Notes: a model not told the origin generated them from the letters alone. A DNA stretch of 8,101 bases from Nitriliruptoraceae bacterium (GCA_007121975.1 SKJO01000436.1:1-8101), one strand, 5' to 3'; shown: positions 1 to 6,737, numbered from the stretch's first letter. Translations and numbers: made by a program.

Positions 1-75
1 CGTGCCGCGCTGCTGGCGGTGCAGCGCGGGCAGGCCGCCGACCCGCACGGCTGGACCCGACCGGTCACCGGCTGA
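1..75 (+). CDS. 3' end of an unidentified rightward gene (partial)
   Basis: Frame +1 is open from the left edge to a TGA at 73-75 and gives a 24-residue tail containing LLAVQRGQAADPHGW. I infer that it is coding because 22 of its 24 sense codons end in G or C, matching the real genes here, and because no other gene explains bases 1-64. The stop lies 11 bp inside the 3' end of the opposite-strand histidine kinase, so the two genes would overlap tail to tail. The other convergent pairs in the window are also packed tightly. The fragment is too short to assign a family. It could also be chance, since stop-free GC-rich frames are common in this DNA. Confidence 0.45.
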   Translation, partial: RAALLAVQRGQAADPHGWTRPVTG

Positions 76-2974
76 ACCCGGCGGCCAGCCGGACCTGCGC
101 GGCGGCCACCAGCCCGGGCAGGTGCGCCTCGAGCAGCCGTCGTGCGGGATGGTGGATCTCGGAGGCGACCAGCAGCGGTTGGCAGATCCCGAGCCCGACG
201 TCGACCGGCATCGCGTGGTCGTCGGCGACCTCGGCGGGGATGACCCAGCCGCCGAGCGAACGCACCGCGTGCACCAGCGCCTGCACCAGCGCGGACCCGT
301 GCTCGGCCAGGGCGATCTCGCGGTGTGCGGCCTCGATGGCGCGCTCGATCGGGCCGCCCAGTGGGGGGGCGCTCGGCACGGCCCGGTGGGCTCGCCGCGC
401 CTCGGACGCGGTGGGCGGGGCGCCCCCCGTCGCGGCCGCGAGCGGAAGGGTCAGCGCGAAGCAGGCCCCCCGGGGCTCGACGCCCCGGTAGGTGATCTCG
501 CCCCCGTTGGCCTGCGCCAGGGCCTGCACGATGGTCAGCCCGAGGCCGCTGCCGGTCTGGCTGCGACGGTCTCCGGCGGTGGCCTGGGCGAAACGGTCGA
601 ACAGCCGCGGCACGAAGTCCTCGGGCACGCCCGGTCCCCGGTCCTCGACGCTGACGGTGGCGCGCTGCCCGTCGTGGGTGGCGGTCATCGTGATCGGAGG
701 CCGGCCGTGGCGCCGGGCGTTGGTGAGCAGGTTGACGACCATCCGGGTCAGGTGGTCGGGGTCGACCAGCACCTCGAGGTCCGGGTCGGCCTCGAGCACG
801 ACGGTGCCCAGCTCCGCGCCGAGATCGCCGATGACCTCCTCGAGCCGGGCGGCGAGGTTGGTGGGGCGCGGCTCGGTGCGCACGGTGCCCGCATCCAGCC
901 GCGAGACCATCAGCAGGTCGTCGACCAGCCCCAGCATGCGCTTGGCGTTGCGTCCGATCACCGTGAGCAACTGCCGCTGCTCGTCGCCGAGTCCGTCACG
1001 TGCCAGCAGCAGCTCGACGAAGCCCATGATCGGGGTCAGGGGCGTGCGCAGCTCGTGCGAGGTCACCGACAGCAGGTCGTCGCGGGCCCGGGAGGCCTGC
1101 GCCAGCTCGGTGACCAGGGCTTCGAGCTGCTGCTGATGGGCCTGGCGCAGCTCCTCGGCGATCAACGCGGCGGTCAGGTCCCGGGCCACCAGCAGGACCA
1201 CCCCGATCGCCGGGTCCTGCCGCAGGTCCGCGACGACGACGTCGAGGTGGTGGCGGATCCCGTCGGCACCGATCACCTCGGCGTGGCAGGGTCGGCGGTC
1301 GTCCGCCTGCAGCGCCCGGCGAAGCTCGTGCAGGGCCGTGGGGTCGACCCGCCCGAGGAACTCCGAGACGGACCGACCCAGCAGCGCGTCGGTGTCCTCG
1401 CCGAACAGGGCGGCACCGGCGGGGTTGACGAAGCGGATGCGGCCGTCGTCCTCGAGCAGCAGCATCAGATCGGCGGTGGTCTCCACCAGCAGTTGCAGCT
1501 GGGTGCGGGCCGCCCGGGCCTCGGCCAGCGCCTGGTGCTGGGCGGTGACGTCGGACACCACCGCCAGCGTGGCGTCGGTGCTGCCCTCGGGGTTGCGCAG
1601 CGCACGCAGGGAGAGCTGCAGGTCGCGTGCCGAGCGCCGGCCCTCGAGGTCGACCGCACCGTGCTGTGCGACGGCGGCCAGCGTCTGGTCGAGGTGGTCG
1701 TCGAACTGCACGAGCTCGTCGAGGATGCGGCCCGTGAGGGCCGAGGCCGGTGCTCCGAGCACGCCGGTCACAGCGCCGTCCGCGGTCTCGATGCGTCCGT
1801 TGGGATCCAGCGTGAGGATGGCGACGGGCAGCCCGTCGATGAGCGCCCGCAACCGCTCGTCGGTCCGGGCGCGCGCCTCATCGGCGGCGCGCAGTTCGGT
1901 CAGATCGTTGTAGACCGCGATCAGGCGGGAGACCTCCCCGCGCTCGAGCAGCGGGGTGATGGTGGTGCGTACGACCGTGAGCGTCCCGTCGGCACGCTGG
2001 TTGACCAGTTCCCCACGCCACACCTCGCCGGCCAGCACGCTGGCCCACAACGCCTGGAACGTGGTGGCCGGATGCAGGCCGGAGCTGAGGATCCGGGGGG
2101 TGGCCCCGATGAGCTCCGCACGGCTGCGTCCGGTCTGCTCGCACATCGCCTGGTTGACCCACTCGATGGTGCCGGTCGGGTCGGTGACCATCACGGCGTT
2201 GGCCGTGGCATCGAGCAGGCGCTGGTACAGCTGCCGGGAATCCCGGTTCTGGGCCTGCACGACGGCCTCGCTGAGCGCACGAACGGCTTGGCGCAGGCGG
2301 TCCTCGAGGTGGTCGGGGCGCGATGGAGCACGGACCCAGTCGATGCGCAGTCGTCCCAGCACCTGGGATCCGGAGCGCAGCTCGCGCAGGTGGGTCGCGG
2401 CGGTCACGTCGACCGACTCGGCGCTGCGCGCCTCGAGGTGGAAGGGGTCCTTGAGGTCCAGCTCCAGCCCCACCACCGCCGCATCGAGCAGGTCCAGCAG
2501 CTGGTAGGCCGCGGTCCGCAGGATCGGCTTGAGCGACGCGGTGCCCAGGCGGCCCGCGCTGGCCAGCCCGAGGCGCAACGTGAGCGTCAGCCGCTGATGC
2601 TCCCGGTCGGTGACGTCGCGCACGACCGCGTCGACGACCGTTGGTCGGGCCGGGTCGGGTCCGGGGGCCAGATGCTGCTCGAGCCAGCGCACCTCGCCGT
2701 CGGGCCGGATCCAGCGCAGCATCAGCCGCGTCTCGCGGTCGTCGGGGCGGGGCCAACCCAGGCGCAGCCCGCGCGCCCGGTCGGCGGGGTGCAGGTGGCG
2801 CTCGAGCAGTCCGGGGTCGTCGCTGAGGGCGGCCGCCGCAACCCCCAACACCTCGCGCACGGCCCCCCCGGCGCGCACGACGCGCGGGGGATCGCCCCAC
2901 GCCACGCGCAGGATCGCGTCGGGCAGCTCAGCGAGCAGGTCGTCGGCTCCGTGCGCCGCCGCCGCGGTCTTCAT
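65..2974 (-). CDS. Soluble multi-PAS sensor histidine kinase with an unassigned C-terminal domain
   Basis: This 969-aa protein is a two-component sensor kinase that should autophosphorylate on His640 and pass the phosphate to a response regulator not present in this window. Domains by inspection: PAS about 18-125, ending in a PAC-like VVRDVTDRE; a short GAF-like segment about 130-245; PAS 246-362, with the common S-box pattern ending YNDLTELR; PAS about 372-480; PAS about 488-603; a helical linker; HisKA with H-box SHELRTPLTP at 639-648; and HATPase_c. The ATPase shows the N-box NLLTNARRHG (N752), G1 EDRGPG, F-box LFDRFAQ and G2 TGSGLGL (807-813), so it looks catalytically intact. I see no signal peptide or membrane segment, which suggests a cytoplasmic sensor; the ligand is unknown. 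Residues about 870-969 after the ATPase are an extra domain I cannot name. The ATG start is supported by GAGGGG five bases upstream (2980-2985). It starts 31 bp after sucrose phosphorylase, probably as the second gene of that transcript. Confidence 0.93.
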   Translation of the reverse strand: MKTAAAAHGADDLLAELPDAILRVAWGDPPRVVRAGGAVREVLGVAAAALSDDPGLLERHLHPADRARGLRLGWPRPDDRETRLMLRWIRPDGEVRWLEQHLAPGPDPARPTVVDAVVRDVTDREHQRLTLTLRLGLASAGRLGTASLKPILRTAAYQLLDLLDAAVVGLELDLKDPFHLEARSAESVDVTAATHLRELRSGSQVLGRLRIDWVRAPSRPDHLEDRLRQAVRALSEAVVQAQNRDSRQLYQRLLDATANAVMVTDPTGTIEWVNQAMCEQTGRSRAELIGATPRILSSGLHPATTFQALWASVLAGEVWRGELVNQRADGTLTVVRTTITPLLERGEVSRLIAVYNDLTELRAADEARARTDERLRALIDGLPVAILTLDPNGRIETADGAVTGVLGAPASALTGRILDELVQFDDHLDQTLAAVAQHGAVDLEGRRSARDLQLSLRALRNPEGSTDATLAVVSDVTAQHQALAEARAARTQLQLLVETTADLMLLLEDDGRIRFVNPAGAALFGEDTDALLGRSVSEFLGRVDPTALHELRRALQADDRRPCHAEVIGADGIRHHLDVVVADLRQDPAIGVVLLVARDLTAALIAEELRQAHQQQLEALVTELAQASRARDDLLSVTSHELRTPLTPIMGFVELLLARDGLGDEQRQLLTVIGRNAKRMLGLVDDLLMVSRLDAGTVRTEPRPTNLAARLEEVIGDLGAELGTVVLEADPDLEVLVDPDHLTRMVVNLLTNARRHGRPPITMTATHDGQRATVSVEDRGPGVPEDFVPRLFDRFAQATAGDRRSQTGSGLGLTIVQALAQANGGEITYRGVEPRGACFALTLPLAAATGGAPPTASEARRAHRAVPSAPPLGGPIERAIEAAHREIALAEHGSALVQALVHAVRSLGGWVIPAEVADDHAMPVDVGLGICQPLLVASEIHHPARRLLEAHLPGLVAAAQVRLAAGFSR

Positions 2975-3005
2975 CCTCGCCCCTCGGCTCGGTCGACACG
3001 GGACC

Positions 3006-4496
3006 TCAGCTCGGCTGCTCGATGAGGTCGGCGAGGTCCGCGACCTGCCGAGTCCCCCCAGCTTCGCTATACGCTAGCAGGAAACTGCGAGCGGCGAAGT
3101 CGGCACGCAGTGTCAGGTCATGCTCCCCGTTGGTCCATCGCATGCCGAGCTCGGCGCCTTCGCCCGGCAGCAGCTCCCAGGTGCCGTCGAAGGCGGGATG
3201 GTCGTTGCGCAGCCGGATCAGCGCCTTGAGCCGCTGCACCACCGGGCGGCGCAGCGCCGCCTCGACCTCGTCGTCGGTGTAGTGGTGGCGGTTGATGTCG
3301 CGGCCCACCCCGGTGCGGTGCAGCAGCTCGACGTCGTTGTGGCCGGCGAGCAGCCCCACGTAGTAGATCTGGGGCACGCCGGGCAGCACCAGCTGGATCA
3401 TCCGGGCCAGCAGGTAGGCACGTTCATCGGCGCCGAGCGCGTCGAAGTAGGTCGAGTTCACCTGGTAGAGGTCGACGTTGGAGGCCGCGGCGCCGGTCGC
3501 CAGCCGGCTCGCTCCGTGGCTGTGCTCGTGGATGCCCTCGACCAGCTCGTCGATCTCCCGGGCGTCGAGCAGGCCGAGGTGCGCCACCTCGGAGGAGTCG
3601 GGGCCGACGTCGATGACCCCGATGCCGTCGTGGGTGTCGAGCACGGTCACCGCGTTGCGCGGACGGATCTCACACCACCGCCGCAGGCGGTCCGCCGAGC
3701 CGCTGAACAGCGCGTGCAGGACCAGGGGCGGCAGGGCGAAGTCGTACACCCAGTCGACCTGCCCGGCGATCTCGACCTGCGTGCGCCAGTGGCTGTGGAC
3801 CTCGACGAGGATCTCGATGCCCCGTTGGTGGGCCCGAGCGGTCAACTCGCCGATGAACGCGAAGGTGTCGGCGGTCATGAACGACGAGGTGCCGGCGGTC
3901 TTGAGCGCGTAGCCCACGGCATCGAGGCGCACCATGCGGATGTTGTGGGCCGCGAAGCGGTCGAGGATCGCGTCGAGGTACGCGCGGCTGGTGGGATCGC
4001 GCACGTCGATGTCGATCTGGCTCGGGGTGAAGGTGGTCCACACGATGCGCCGGGTGCGGTCGGCCAGCGTGACCGGTGTCAGCGGCAGGCCGGGCCGTGG
4101 CCGGTAGATCGCCAGCAGATCGGCCTCGTTCGCGCCCTCGGGGAAGACCTTGTCCAACGTCAGGAACATCCCCGCGTACGTGGAGCGCTCCCCATGGGCG
4201 AGGAAGTCCTGGAACTGCGGGGAATCGACCGACACGTGGTTGACGATCAGGTCGGCCATCAGCGGAGCCACGGTCCCCAGCGCCTCGACGTCGTGCCAGC
4301 TGCCGAGCCTCGGGTCGACCTCGCGGTGGTCGCGGGGGTCGAAGCCGGCGTCCGCGCCGTCGATCGGATCGAAGAACGGCAGCACGTGCACGCCGCCGAA
4401 CAGTCCGGACAGCGGCCCGCTGAGCAGGGCGGTGAGCGCCGGGAACGAGCCCCCGAGGCGGTCGGCGTAGGTGATGAGCTGCACCTGGTTGCGCAC
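3006..4496 (-). CDS. sucP: Sucrose phosphorylase (GH13 family)
   Basis: This enzyme cleaves sucrose with inorganic phosphate to alpha-glucose 1-phosphate and fructose in the cytoplasm, conserving bond energy compared with hydrolysis. The 496-aa protein reads as a full-length homologue of Bifidobacterium adolescentis sucrose phosphorylase (about 504 aa, compared from memory). It starts MRNQVQLITYADRLG and carries HVLPFF, DGADAGFDP and YRPRPGLP. Catalytic positions of the (beta/alpha)8 barrel are present: nucleophile D192 in RLDAVGY, acid/base E232 in EVHS, and transition-state stabiliser D290 in LDTHDG. The loop DLYQVNSTY at 342-350 and GRDINRH at 398-404 also match sucrose phosphorylases. Related phosphorylases act on sucrose 6'-phosphate, glucosylglycerol or glucosylglycerate, so the acceptor should be tested, but the loop residues favour sucrose. 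The start is GTG with a weak ribosome site (GGA about 7-9 bases upstream); homology begins exactly there. No transporter, fructokinase or LacI-type regulator is adjacent. A patch of rarer codons lies near the C terminus. Confidence 0.93.
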   Translation of the reverse strand: MRNQVQLITYADRLGGSFPALTALLSGPLSGLFGGVHVLPFFDPIDGADAGFDPRDHREVDPRLGSWHDVEALGTVAPLMADLIVNHVSVDSPQFQDFLAHGERSTYAGMFLTLDKVFPEGANEADLLAIYRPRPGLPLTPVTLADRTRRIVWTTFTPSQIDIDVRDPTSRAYLDAILDRFAAHNIRMVRLDAVGYALKTAGTSSFMTADTFAFIGELTARAHQRGIEILVEVHSHWRTQVEIAGQVDWVYDFALPPLVLHALFSGSADRLRRWCEIRPRNAVTVLDTHDGIGVIDVGPDSSEVAHLGLLDAREIDELVEGIHEHSHGASRLATGAAASNVDLYQVNSTYFDALGADERAYLLARMIQLVLPGVPQIYYVGLLAGHNDVELLHRTGVGRDINRHHYTDDEVEAALRRPVVQRLKALIRLRNDHPAFDGTWELLPGEGAELGMRWTNGEHDLTLRADFAARSFLLAYSEAGGTRQVADLADLIEQPS

Positions 4497-4546
4497 GTGA
4501 GATCCATCGGTTCGTGGCCGGGCGCCGAGTGCCTCCCGGTGAGGCG

Positions 4547-4556
4547 AGCCTAGGCT
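4547..4556. promoter_or_regulatory. Palindromic divergent -10 element or operator
   Basis: The sequence AGCCTAGGCT is a perfect 10-bp palindrome in the 104-bp gap between the leftward sucrose phosphorylase and the rightward aldo/keto reductase. It gives TAGGCT on the plus strand (4551-4556) and TAGGCT on the minus strand (4552-4547). This hexamer resembles actinobacterial vegetative -10 boxes (TAnnnT). Predicted transcript starts near 4563 (+) and 4540 (-) would leave leaders of about 38 and 44 nt, both plausible. No good -35 hexamer is visible on either strand at normal spacing. The element may therefore be a pair of overlapping promoters, a regulator site, or chance. Confidence 0.4.
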
Positions 4557-4587
4557 GGTGCTCGTGTGCCACGCCGCCCGCGACCGC

Positions 4588-4593
4588 GAGGAG
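4588..4593 (+). promoter_or_regulatory. Ribosome binding site that fixes the aldo/keto reductase start
   Basis: GAGGAG lies seven bases before the GTG at 4601. It decides between that codon and the in-frame ATG at 4514. The 29 residues between them look unlike any aldo/keto reductase N terminus, the ATG has no comparable site, and the likely -10 box at 4551-4556 lies downstream of the ATG. Confidence 0.75.
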
Positions 4594-4600
4594 TCCGACC

Positions 4601-5488
4601 GTGCCCGTCCCGCCCGCCCATGCTTCCGGCACGTTCGACCTCGGTGAGGGGCTGCGGGTGCACCGGATGGGGTTCGGTGCCATGCGCATCACCGGCGAGG
4701 GGGTGTGGGGCGAGCCGCCCGACCGCGAGCGTGCGCTCAGGGTCCTGCGCCGTGCGGTCGAGCTCGGCGTGGACCTGATCGACACCGCCGACAGCTACGG
4801 GCCGGGGGTGTCCGAGGAGCTGATCCGCGCGGCGTTGCACACCGGCCGATCCGCGGACCCCTACGGCGGGGTGGTGGTGGCGACCAAGGCCGGGTTGGTG
4901 CGCACCGGGCCCGGCCAGTGGCATGCGCTCGGGCGGCCCACCTACCTGCGTCAGTGTGTCGAGCTGAGCCTGCGGCGGCTCGGCGTCGAGGTGATCGACC
5001 TGTTCCAGCTGCACCGCATCGACCCGCAGGTGGCGGCCGAGGACCAGTTCGGGCTCCTCGCCGAGCTGCGCAGCGAGGGCAAGGTCCGGCAGGTCGGGCT
5101 CTCCGAGGTCAGCGTCGACGAGCTCGAGCAGGCGCGGGAGATCGTGCCGATCGCCACCGTGCAGAACCGCTACAACCTGCTCGACCGGGCCGCGGAGCCG
5201 GTCCTGGCGCGCTGCACAGCGCTGGGCATCGGGTTCCTGCCGTGGTTCCCGATCGCCACCGGGAAGCTGGCGGCGCCGGAGGGCGAGGCTGCAGCCACCA
5301 TCCGGGAGGTGGCCGCGGCCGCGGACGCCACGCCGGCTCAGGTGTCGCTGGCCTGGCTGCTGCACCGCTCGCCGGTCCAGCTGCCGATCCCGGGCACCGG
5401 CTCGCCCGAGCACCTCGAAGACAACGTGGCGGCGGCGGGCCTGCGGCTGGACGCCGGACAGCTGGCCGCCCTGGACGCATTGGCATGA
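4601..5488 (+). CDS. Aldo/keto reductase, YdbC/PdxI-like
   Basis: This is an NADPH-dependent carbonyl reductase of the AKR (beta/alpha)8-barrel superfamily, 295 aa from the GTG start. The usual catalytic tetrad is visible: D61 and Y66 in DTADSYG, K96 in VVATKAG and H138 in LFQLHRID. Cofactor-binding signatures are VQNRYNLLDR (187-196) and the C-terminal IPGTGSPEHLEDN (263-275). The N-terminal pattern MGFGAMRITGEGVWG followed by PPDRERAL resembles E. coli YdbC (PdxI), described as a pyridoxal reductase, so vitamin B6 aldehyde reduction is one possible role. Many actinobacterial relatives are uncharacterised and act on other aldehydes or ketones, so I do not assign a substrate or symbol. It is the first gene of a pair with the short-chain dehydrogenase, whose start lies 22 bp past this stop. 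An upstream in-frame ATG at 4514 would add 29 unlikely residues. Confidence 0.9.
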   Translation: MPVPPAHASGTFDLGEGLRVHRMGFGAMRITGEGVWGEPPDRERALRVLRRAVELGVDLIDTADSYGPGVSEELIRAALHTGRSADPYGGVVVATKAGLVRTGPGQWHALGRPTYLRQCVELSLRRLGVEVIDLFQLHRIDPQVAAEDQFGLLAELRSEGKVRQVGLSEVSVDELEQAREIVPIATVQNRYNLLDRAAEPVLARCTALGIGFLPWFPIATGKLAAPEGEAAATIREVAAAADATPAQVSLAWLLHRSPVQLPIPGTGSPEHLEDNVAAAGLRLDAGQLAALDALA

Positions 5489-5510
5489 GCCCAACCCCGA
5501 GGAGGCGGAC

Positions 5511-6317
5511 ATGAAGGTCGCGGGCGAGGTCGTGGTCATCACCGGCGCGGGCAGCGGCATCGGCGCCGCGATGGCGCGGCGGTTCGCGGCGGAGGGCGCG
5601 GCCGGGTTGCTGCTCGCCGACCTCGACGAGGCCTCGGTCGGCGAGGTGGCAGGGTCGATCACCGGGCCCCCCGTCGTACCGCTGCGGGTGGATGTGGCCC
5701 AGCGCGCCGAGGTGGAGGCGATGGTGGCCCGTGCCACCGACGAGTTCGGGTCGATCGGGCTGCTGTGCTCCAACGCGGGGATCGGCACCGGGCGAGGCCT
5801 CGAGGCCGGCGACGACGACTGGAACCGCAGCCTCGAGGTCAACGTGCTCGCCCACGTGCACGCGGCTCGCGCCGCGCTGCCGGCCATGCTCGAGCGGGGC
5901 CGCGGAGCCCTGCTGCAGACCTGCTCCGCGGCGGGCCTGCTCACGATGATCGGCGACGCGCCCTACGCGGTCAGCAAGCATGCGGCGGTGGCGTTCGCCG
6001 AGTGGCTGGCCCTGACCTACGGGCACCGCGGGATCCACGTTGCGGCGCTCTGCCCCCAGGGGGTGCGCACGCCGCTGCTGACCGAGGGCCTCGAGGCCGG
6101 GGAACCCGCGGCACGGGCGGTCGTGGCCACCGGTGAGGTGCTCGAGCCCGACGAGGTGGCCGCGGCGGTGGTCGCCGGCCTCGAGCAGGAGCGCTTCCTG
6201 ATCCTGCCGCATCCGGAGGTCGCCGAGCATCTGCGCCGCAAAGCCACCGACCCCGACCGCTGGCTTGGCACGCTGGGCCGGCTCGCCGCGTCCCTGGAGG
6301 GTGCCGAGACGAGCTGA
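5511..6317 (+). CDS. Classical short-chain dehydrogenase/reductase (SDR)
   Basis: This is an NAD(P)-dependent alcohol dehydrogenase or ketoreductase of 268 aa, normal for a classical SDR. The Rossmann motif is TGAGSGIG (11-18). D37 at the end of the second strand (LLLADLDE) favours NAD(H) over NADP(H), and D61-V62 contacts the adenine. NAG is at 88-90. The catalytic tetrad is N111 (EVNV), S139 (CSAAG), Y152 and K156 (YAVSK). The C terminus contains LPHPEVAEHLRRKATDPDRW, a tail I recall from a subgroup of actinobacterial and proteobacterial SDRs of unknown substrate. GAGGAGG at 5499-5505, five bases before the ATG, is the strongest ribosome site in the window. It is probably co-transcribed with the preceding aldo/keto reductase. 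Its stop lies 19 bp from the stop of the convergent hypothetical gene. The substrate cannot be inferred. Confidence 0.9.
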   Translation: MKVAGEVVVITGAGSGIGAAMARRFAAEGAAGLLLADLDEASVGEVAGSITGPPVVPLRVDVAQRAEVEAMVARATDEFGSIGLLCSNAGIGTGRGLEAGDDDWNRSLEVNVLAHVHAARAALPAMLERGRGALLQTCSAAGLLTMIGDAPYAVSKHAAVAFAEWLALTYGHRGIHVAALCPQGVRTPLLTEGLEAGEPAARAVVATGEVLEPDEVAAAVVAGLEQERFLILPHPEVAEHLRRKATDPDRWLGTLGRLAASLEGAETS

Positions 6318-6341
6318 GCCACCCCGCGGGCCGCGGTCAGC
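6313..6341. terminator. Possible bidirectional terminator hairpin
   Basis: GCTGA at 6313-6317 can pair with TCAGC at 6337-6341. Inside these, CCGC at 6324-6327 pairs with GCGG at 6333-6336 around a five-base loop, with a six-base bulge on the left arm. It spans the 19-bp gap between two convergent genes. There is no T-tract on either strand, and part of the outer pairing is automatic because the two stop codons are TGA and TCA on the same strand. Support is weak. Confidence 0.25.
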
Positions 6342-6663
6342 CGCTGGCCAGCCGCCGGGAGATCGGCAGGGACTCGACCCAGCCCTCGGGCGCGCGGGTG
6401 CCGCCCTCCAGGACGCGGTAGAGCACGTGACGCTGCTGTCCCAGCCAGGCGAGCGCGGCGATGCGCTGGTCGCGGGTCAACTCGTCGGGGTCGACCAGCG
6501 TTCCGGCGTCACCGTGCATGACGTAGCGGTGCCAGCCGGGTCGCAGCGCCCAGGTGTCGGGGTCCTCGAGCATCAGGCGCAGCCGCGCGCGCTGCTCGTC
6601 GGTCAGCATCGCGGGGATCGCTCGGCGCGACTCCTGCGGGACGCGTTGGGACGTGTCGACCAC
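6337..6663 (-). CDS. Hypothetical 108-aa protein, family not recognised
   Basis: I do not recognise this small soluble protein. It has no signal peptide, membrane segment or cysteine. It is rich in Arg, Leu and acidic residues. The middle reads LTDEQRARLRLMLEDPDTW (20-38) then WHRYVMHGDAGTLVDPDEL, followed by a helical stretch RDQRIAALAWLGQQRHVLYRVLEGG, so a compact helical fold is likely. The GTG start at 6663 is supported by GAGGAG four bases upstream (6668-6673); the only internal Met start (residue 19) has no ribosome site. Coding status is supported by strong G/C at third positions, the ribosome site and the tight fit between neighbours. It is convergent with the SDR and divergent from the AhpD-like gene, with which it shares a 101-bp promoter region. 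A link with that gene is possible but not shown. Confidence 0.75.
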   Translation of the reverse strand: MVDTSQRVPQESRRAIPAMLTDEQRARLRLMLEDPDTWALRPGWHRYVMHGDAGTLVDPDELTRDQRIAALAWLGQQRHVLYRVLEGGTRAPEGWVESLPISRRLASG

Positions 6664-6702
6664 TGGGCTCCTCGCACAGGTGGGATCGGGGTGAACGCGC
6701 CG

Positions 6703-6737
6703 ATGATAGGCACCCGGGGCTGGTCACGCTCTACGAT
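6703..6737. promoter_or_regulatory. Candidate divergent promoters
   Basis: The 101-bp gap between the leftward hypothetical gene and the rightward AhpD-like gene holds TATCAT on the minus strand (6708-6703) and TACGAT on the plus strand (6732-6737). Both fit the TAnnnT -10 form. Predicted starts near 6696 (-) and 6744 (+) would give leaders of about 33 and 21 nt. No clear -35 boxes are seen at 16-18 bp spacing. The two promoters would nearly overlap, so a regulator bound here could affect both genes. Confidence 0.35.

Noticed and set aside
2..3025. A stop-free plus-strand frame of about 1007 codons opposite the histidine kinase
   Set aside because: It is in exact codon register with the kinase (complement of each codon), so it stays open merely because the kinase avoids TTA, CTA and TCA codons. 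Its translation is low-complexity Gly/Arg/Gln/Val sequence with no domain.
3120..4553. A plus-strand frame of about 477 codons opposite sucrose phosphorylase
   Set aside because: Same in-register antisense effect; the product has no recognisable motif, and the opposite strand encodes a clearly recognisable enzyme.
4550..5944. A minus-strand frame of about 464 codons across the AKR and SDR genes
   Set aside because: It is in register with the AKR gene and out of register with the SDR, contains no domain, and both sense-strand genes have clear catalytic motifs and ribosome sites.
6313..6341. Strong rho-independent terminator
   Set aside because: No T-tract on either strand and only short stems; kept only as a weak candidate.
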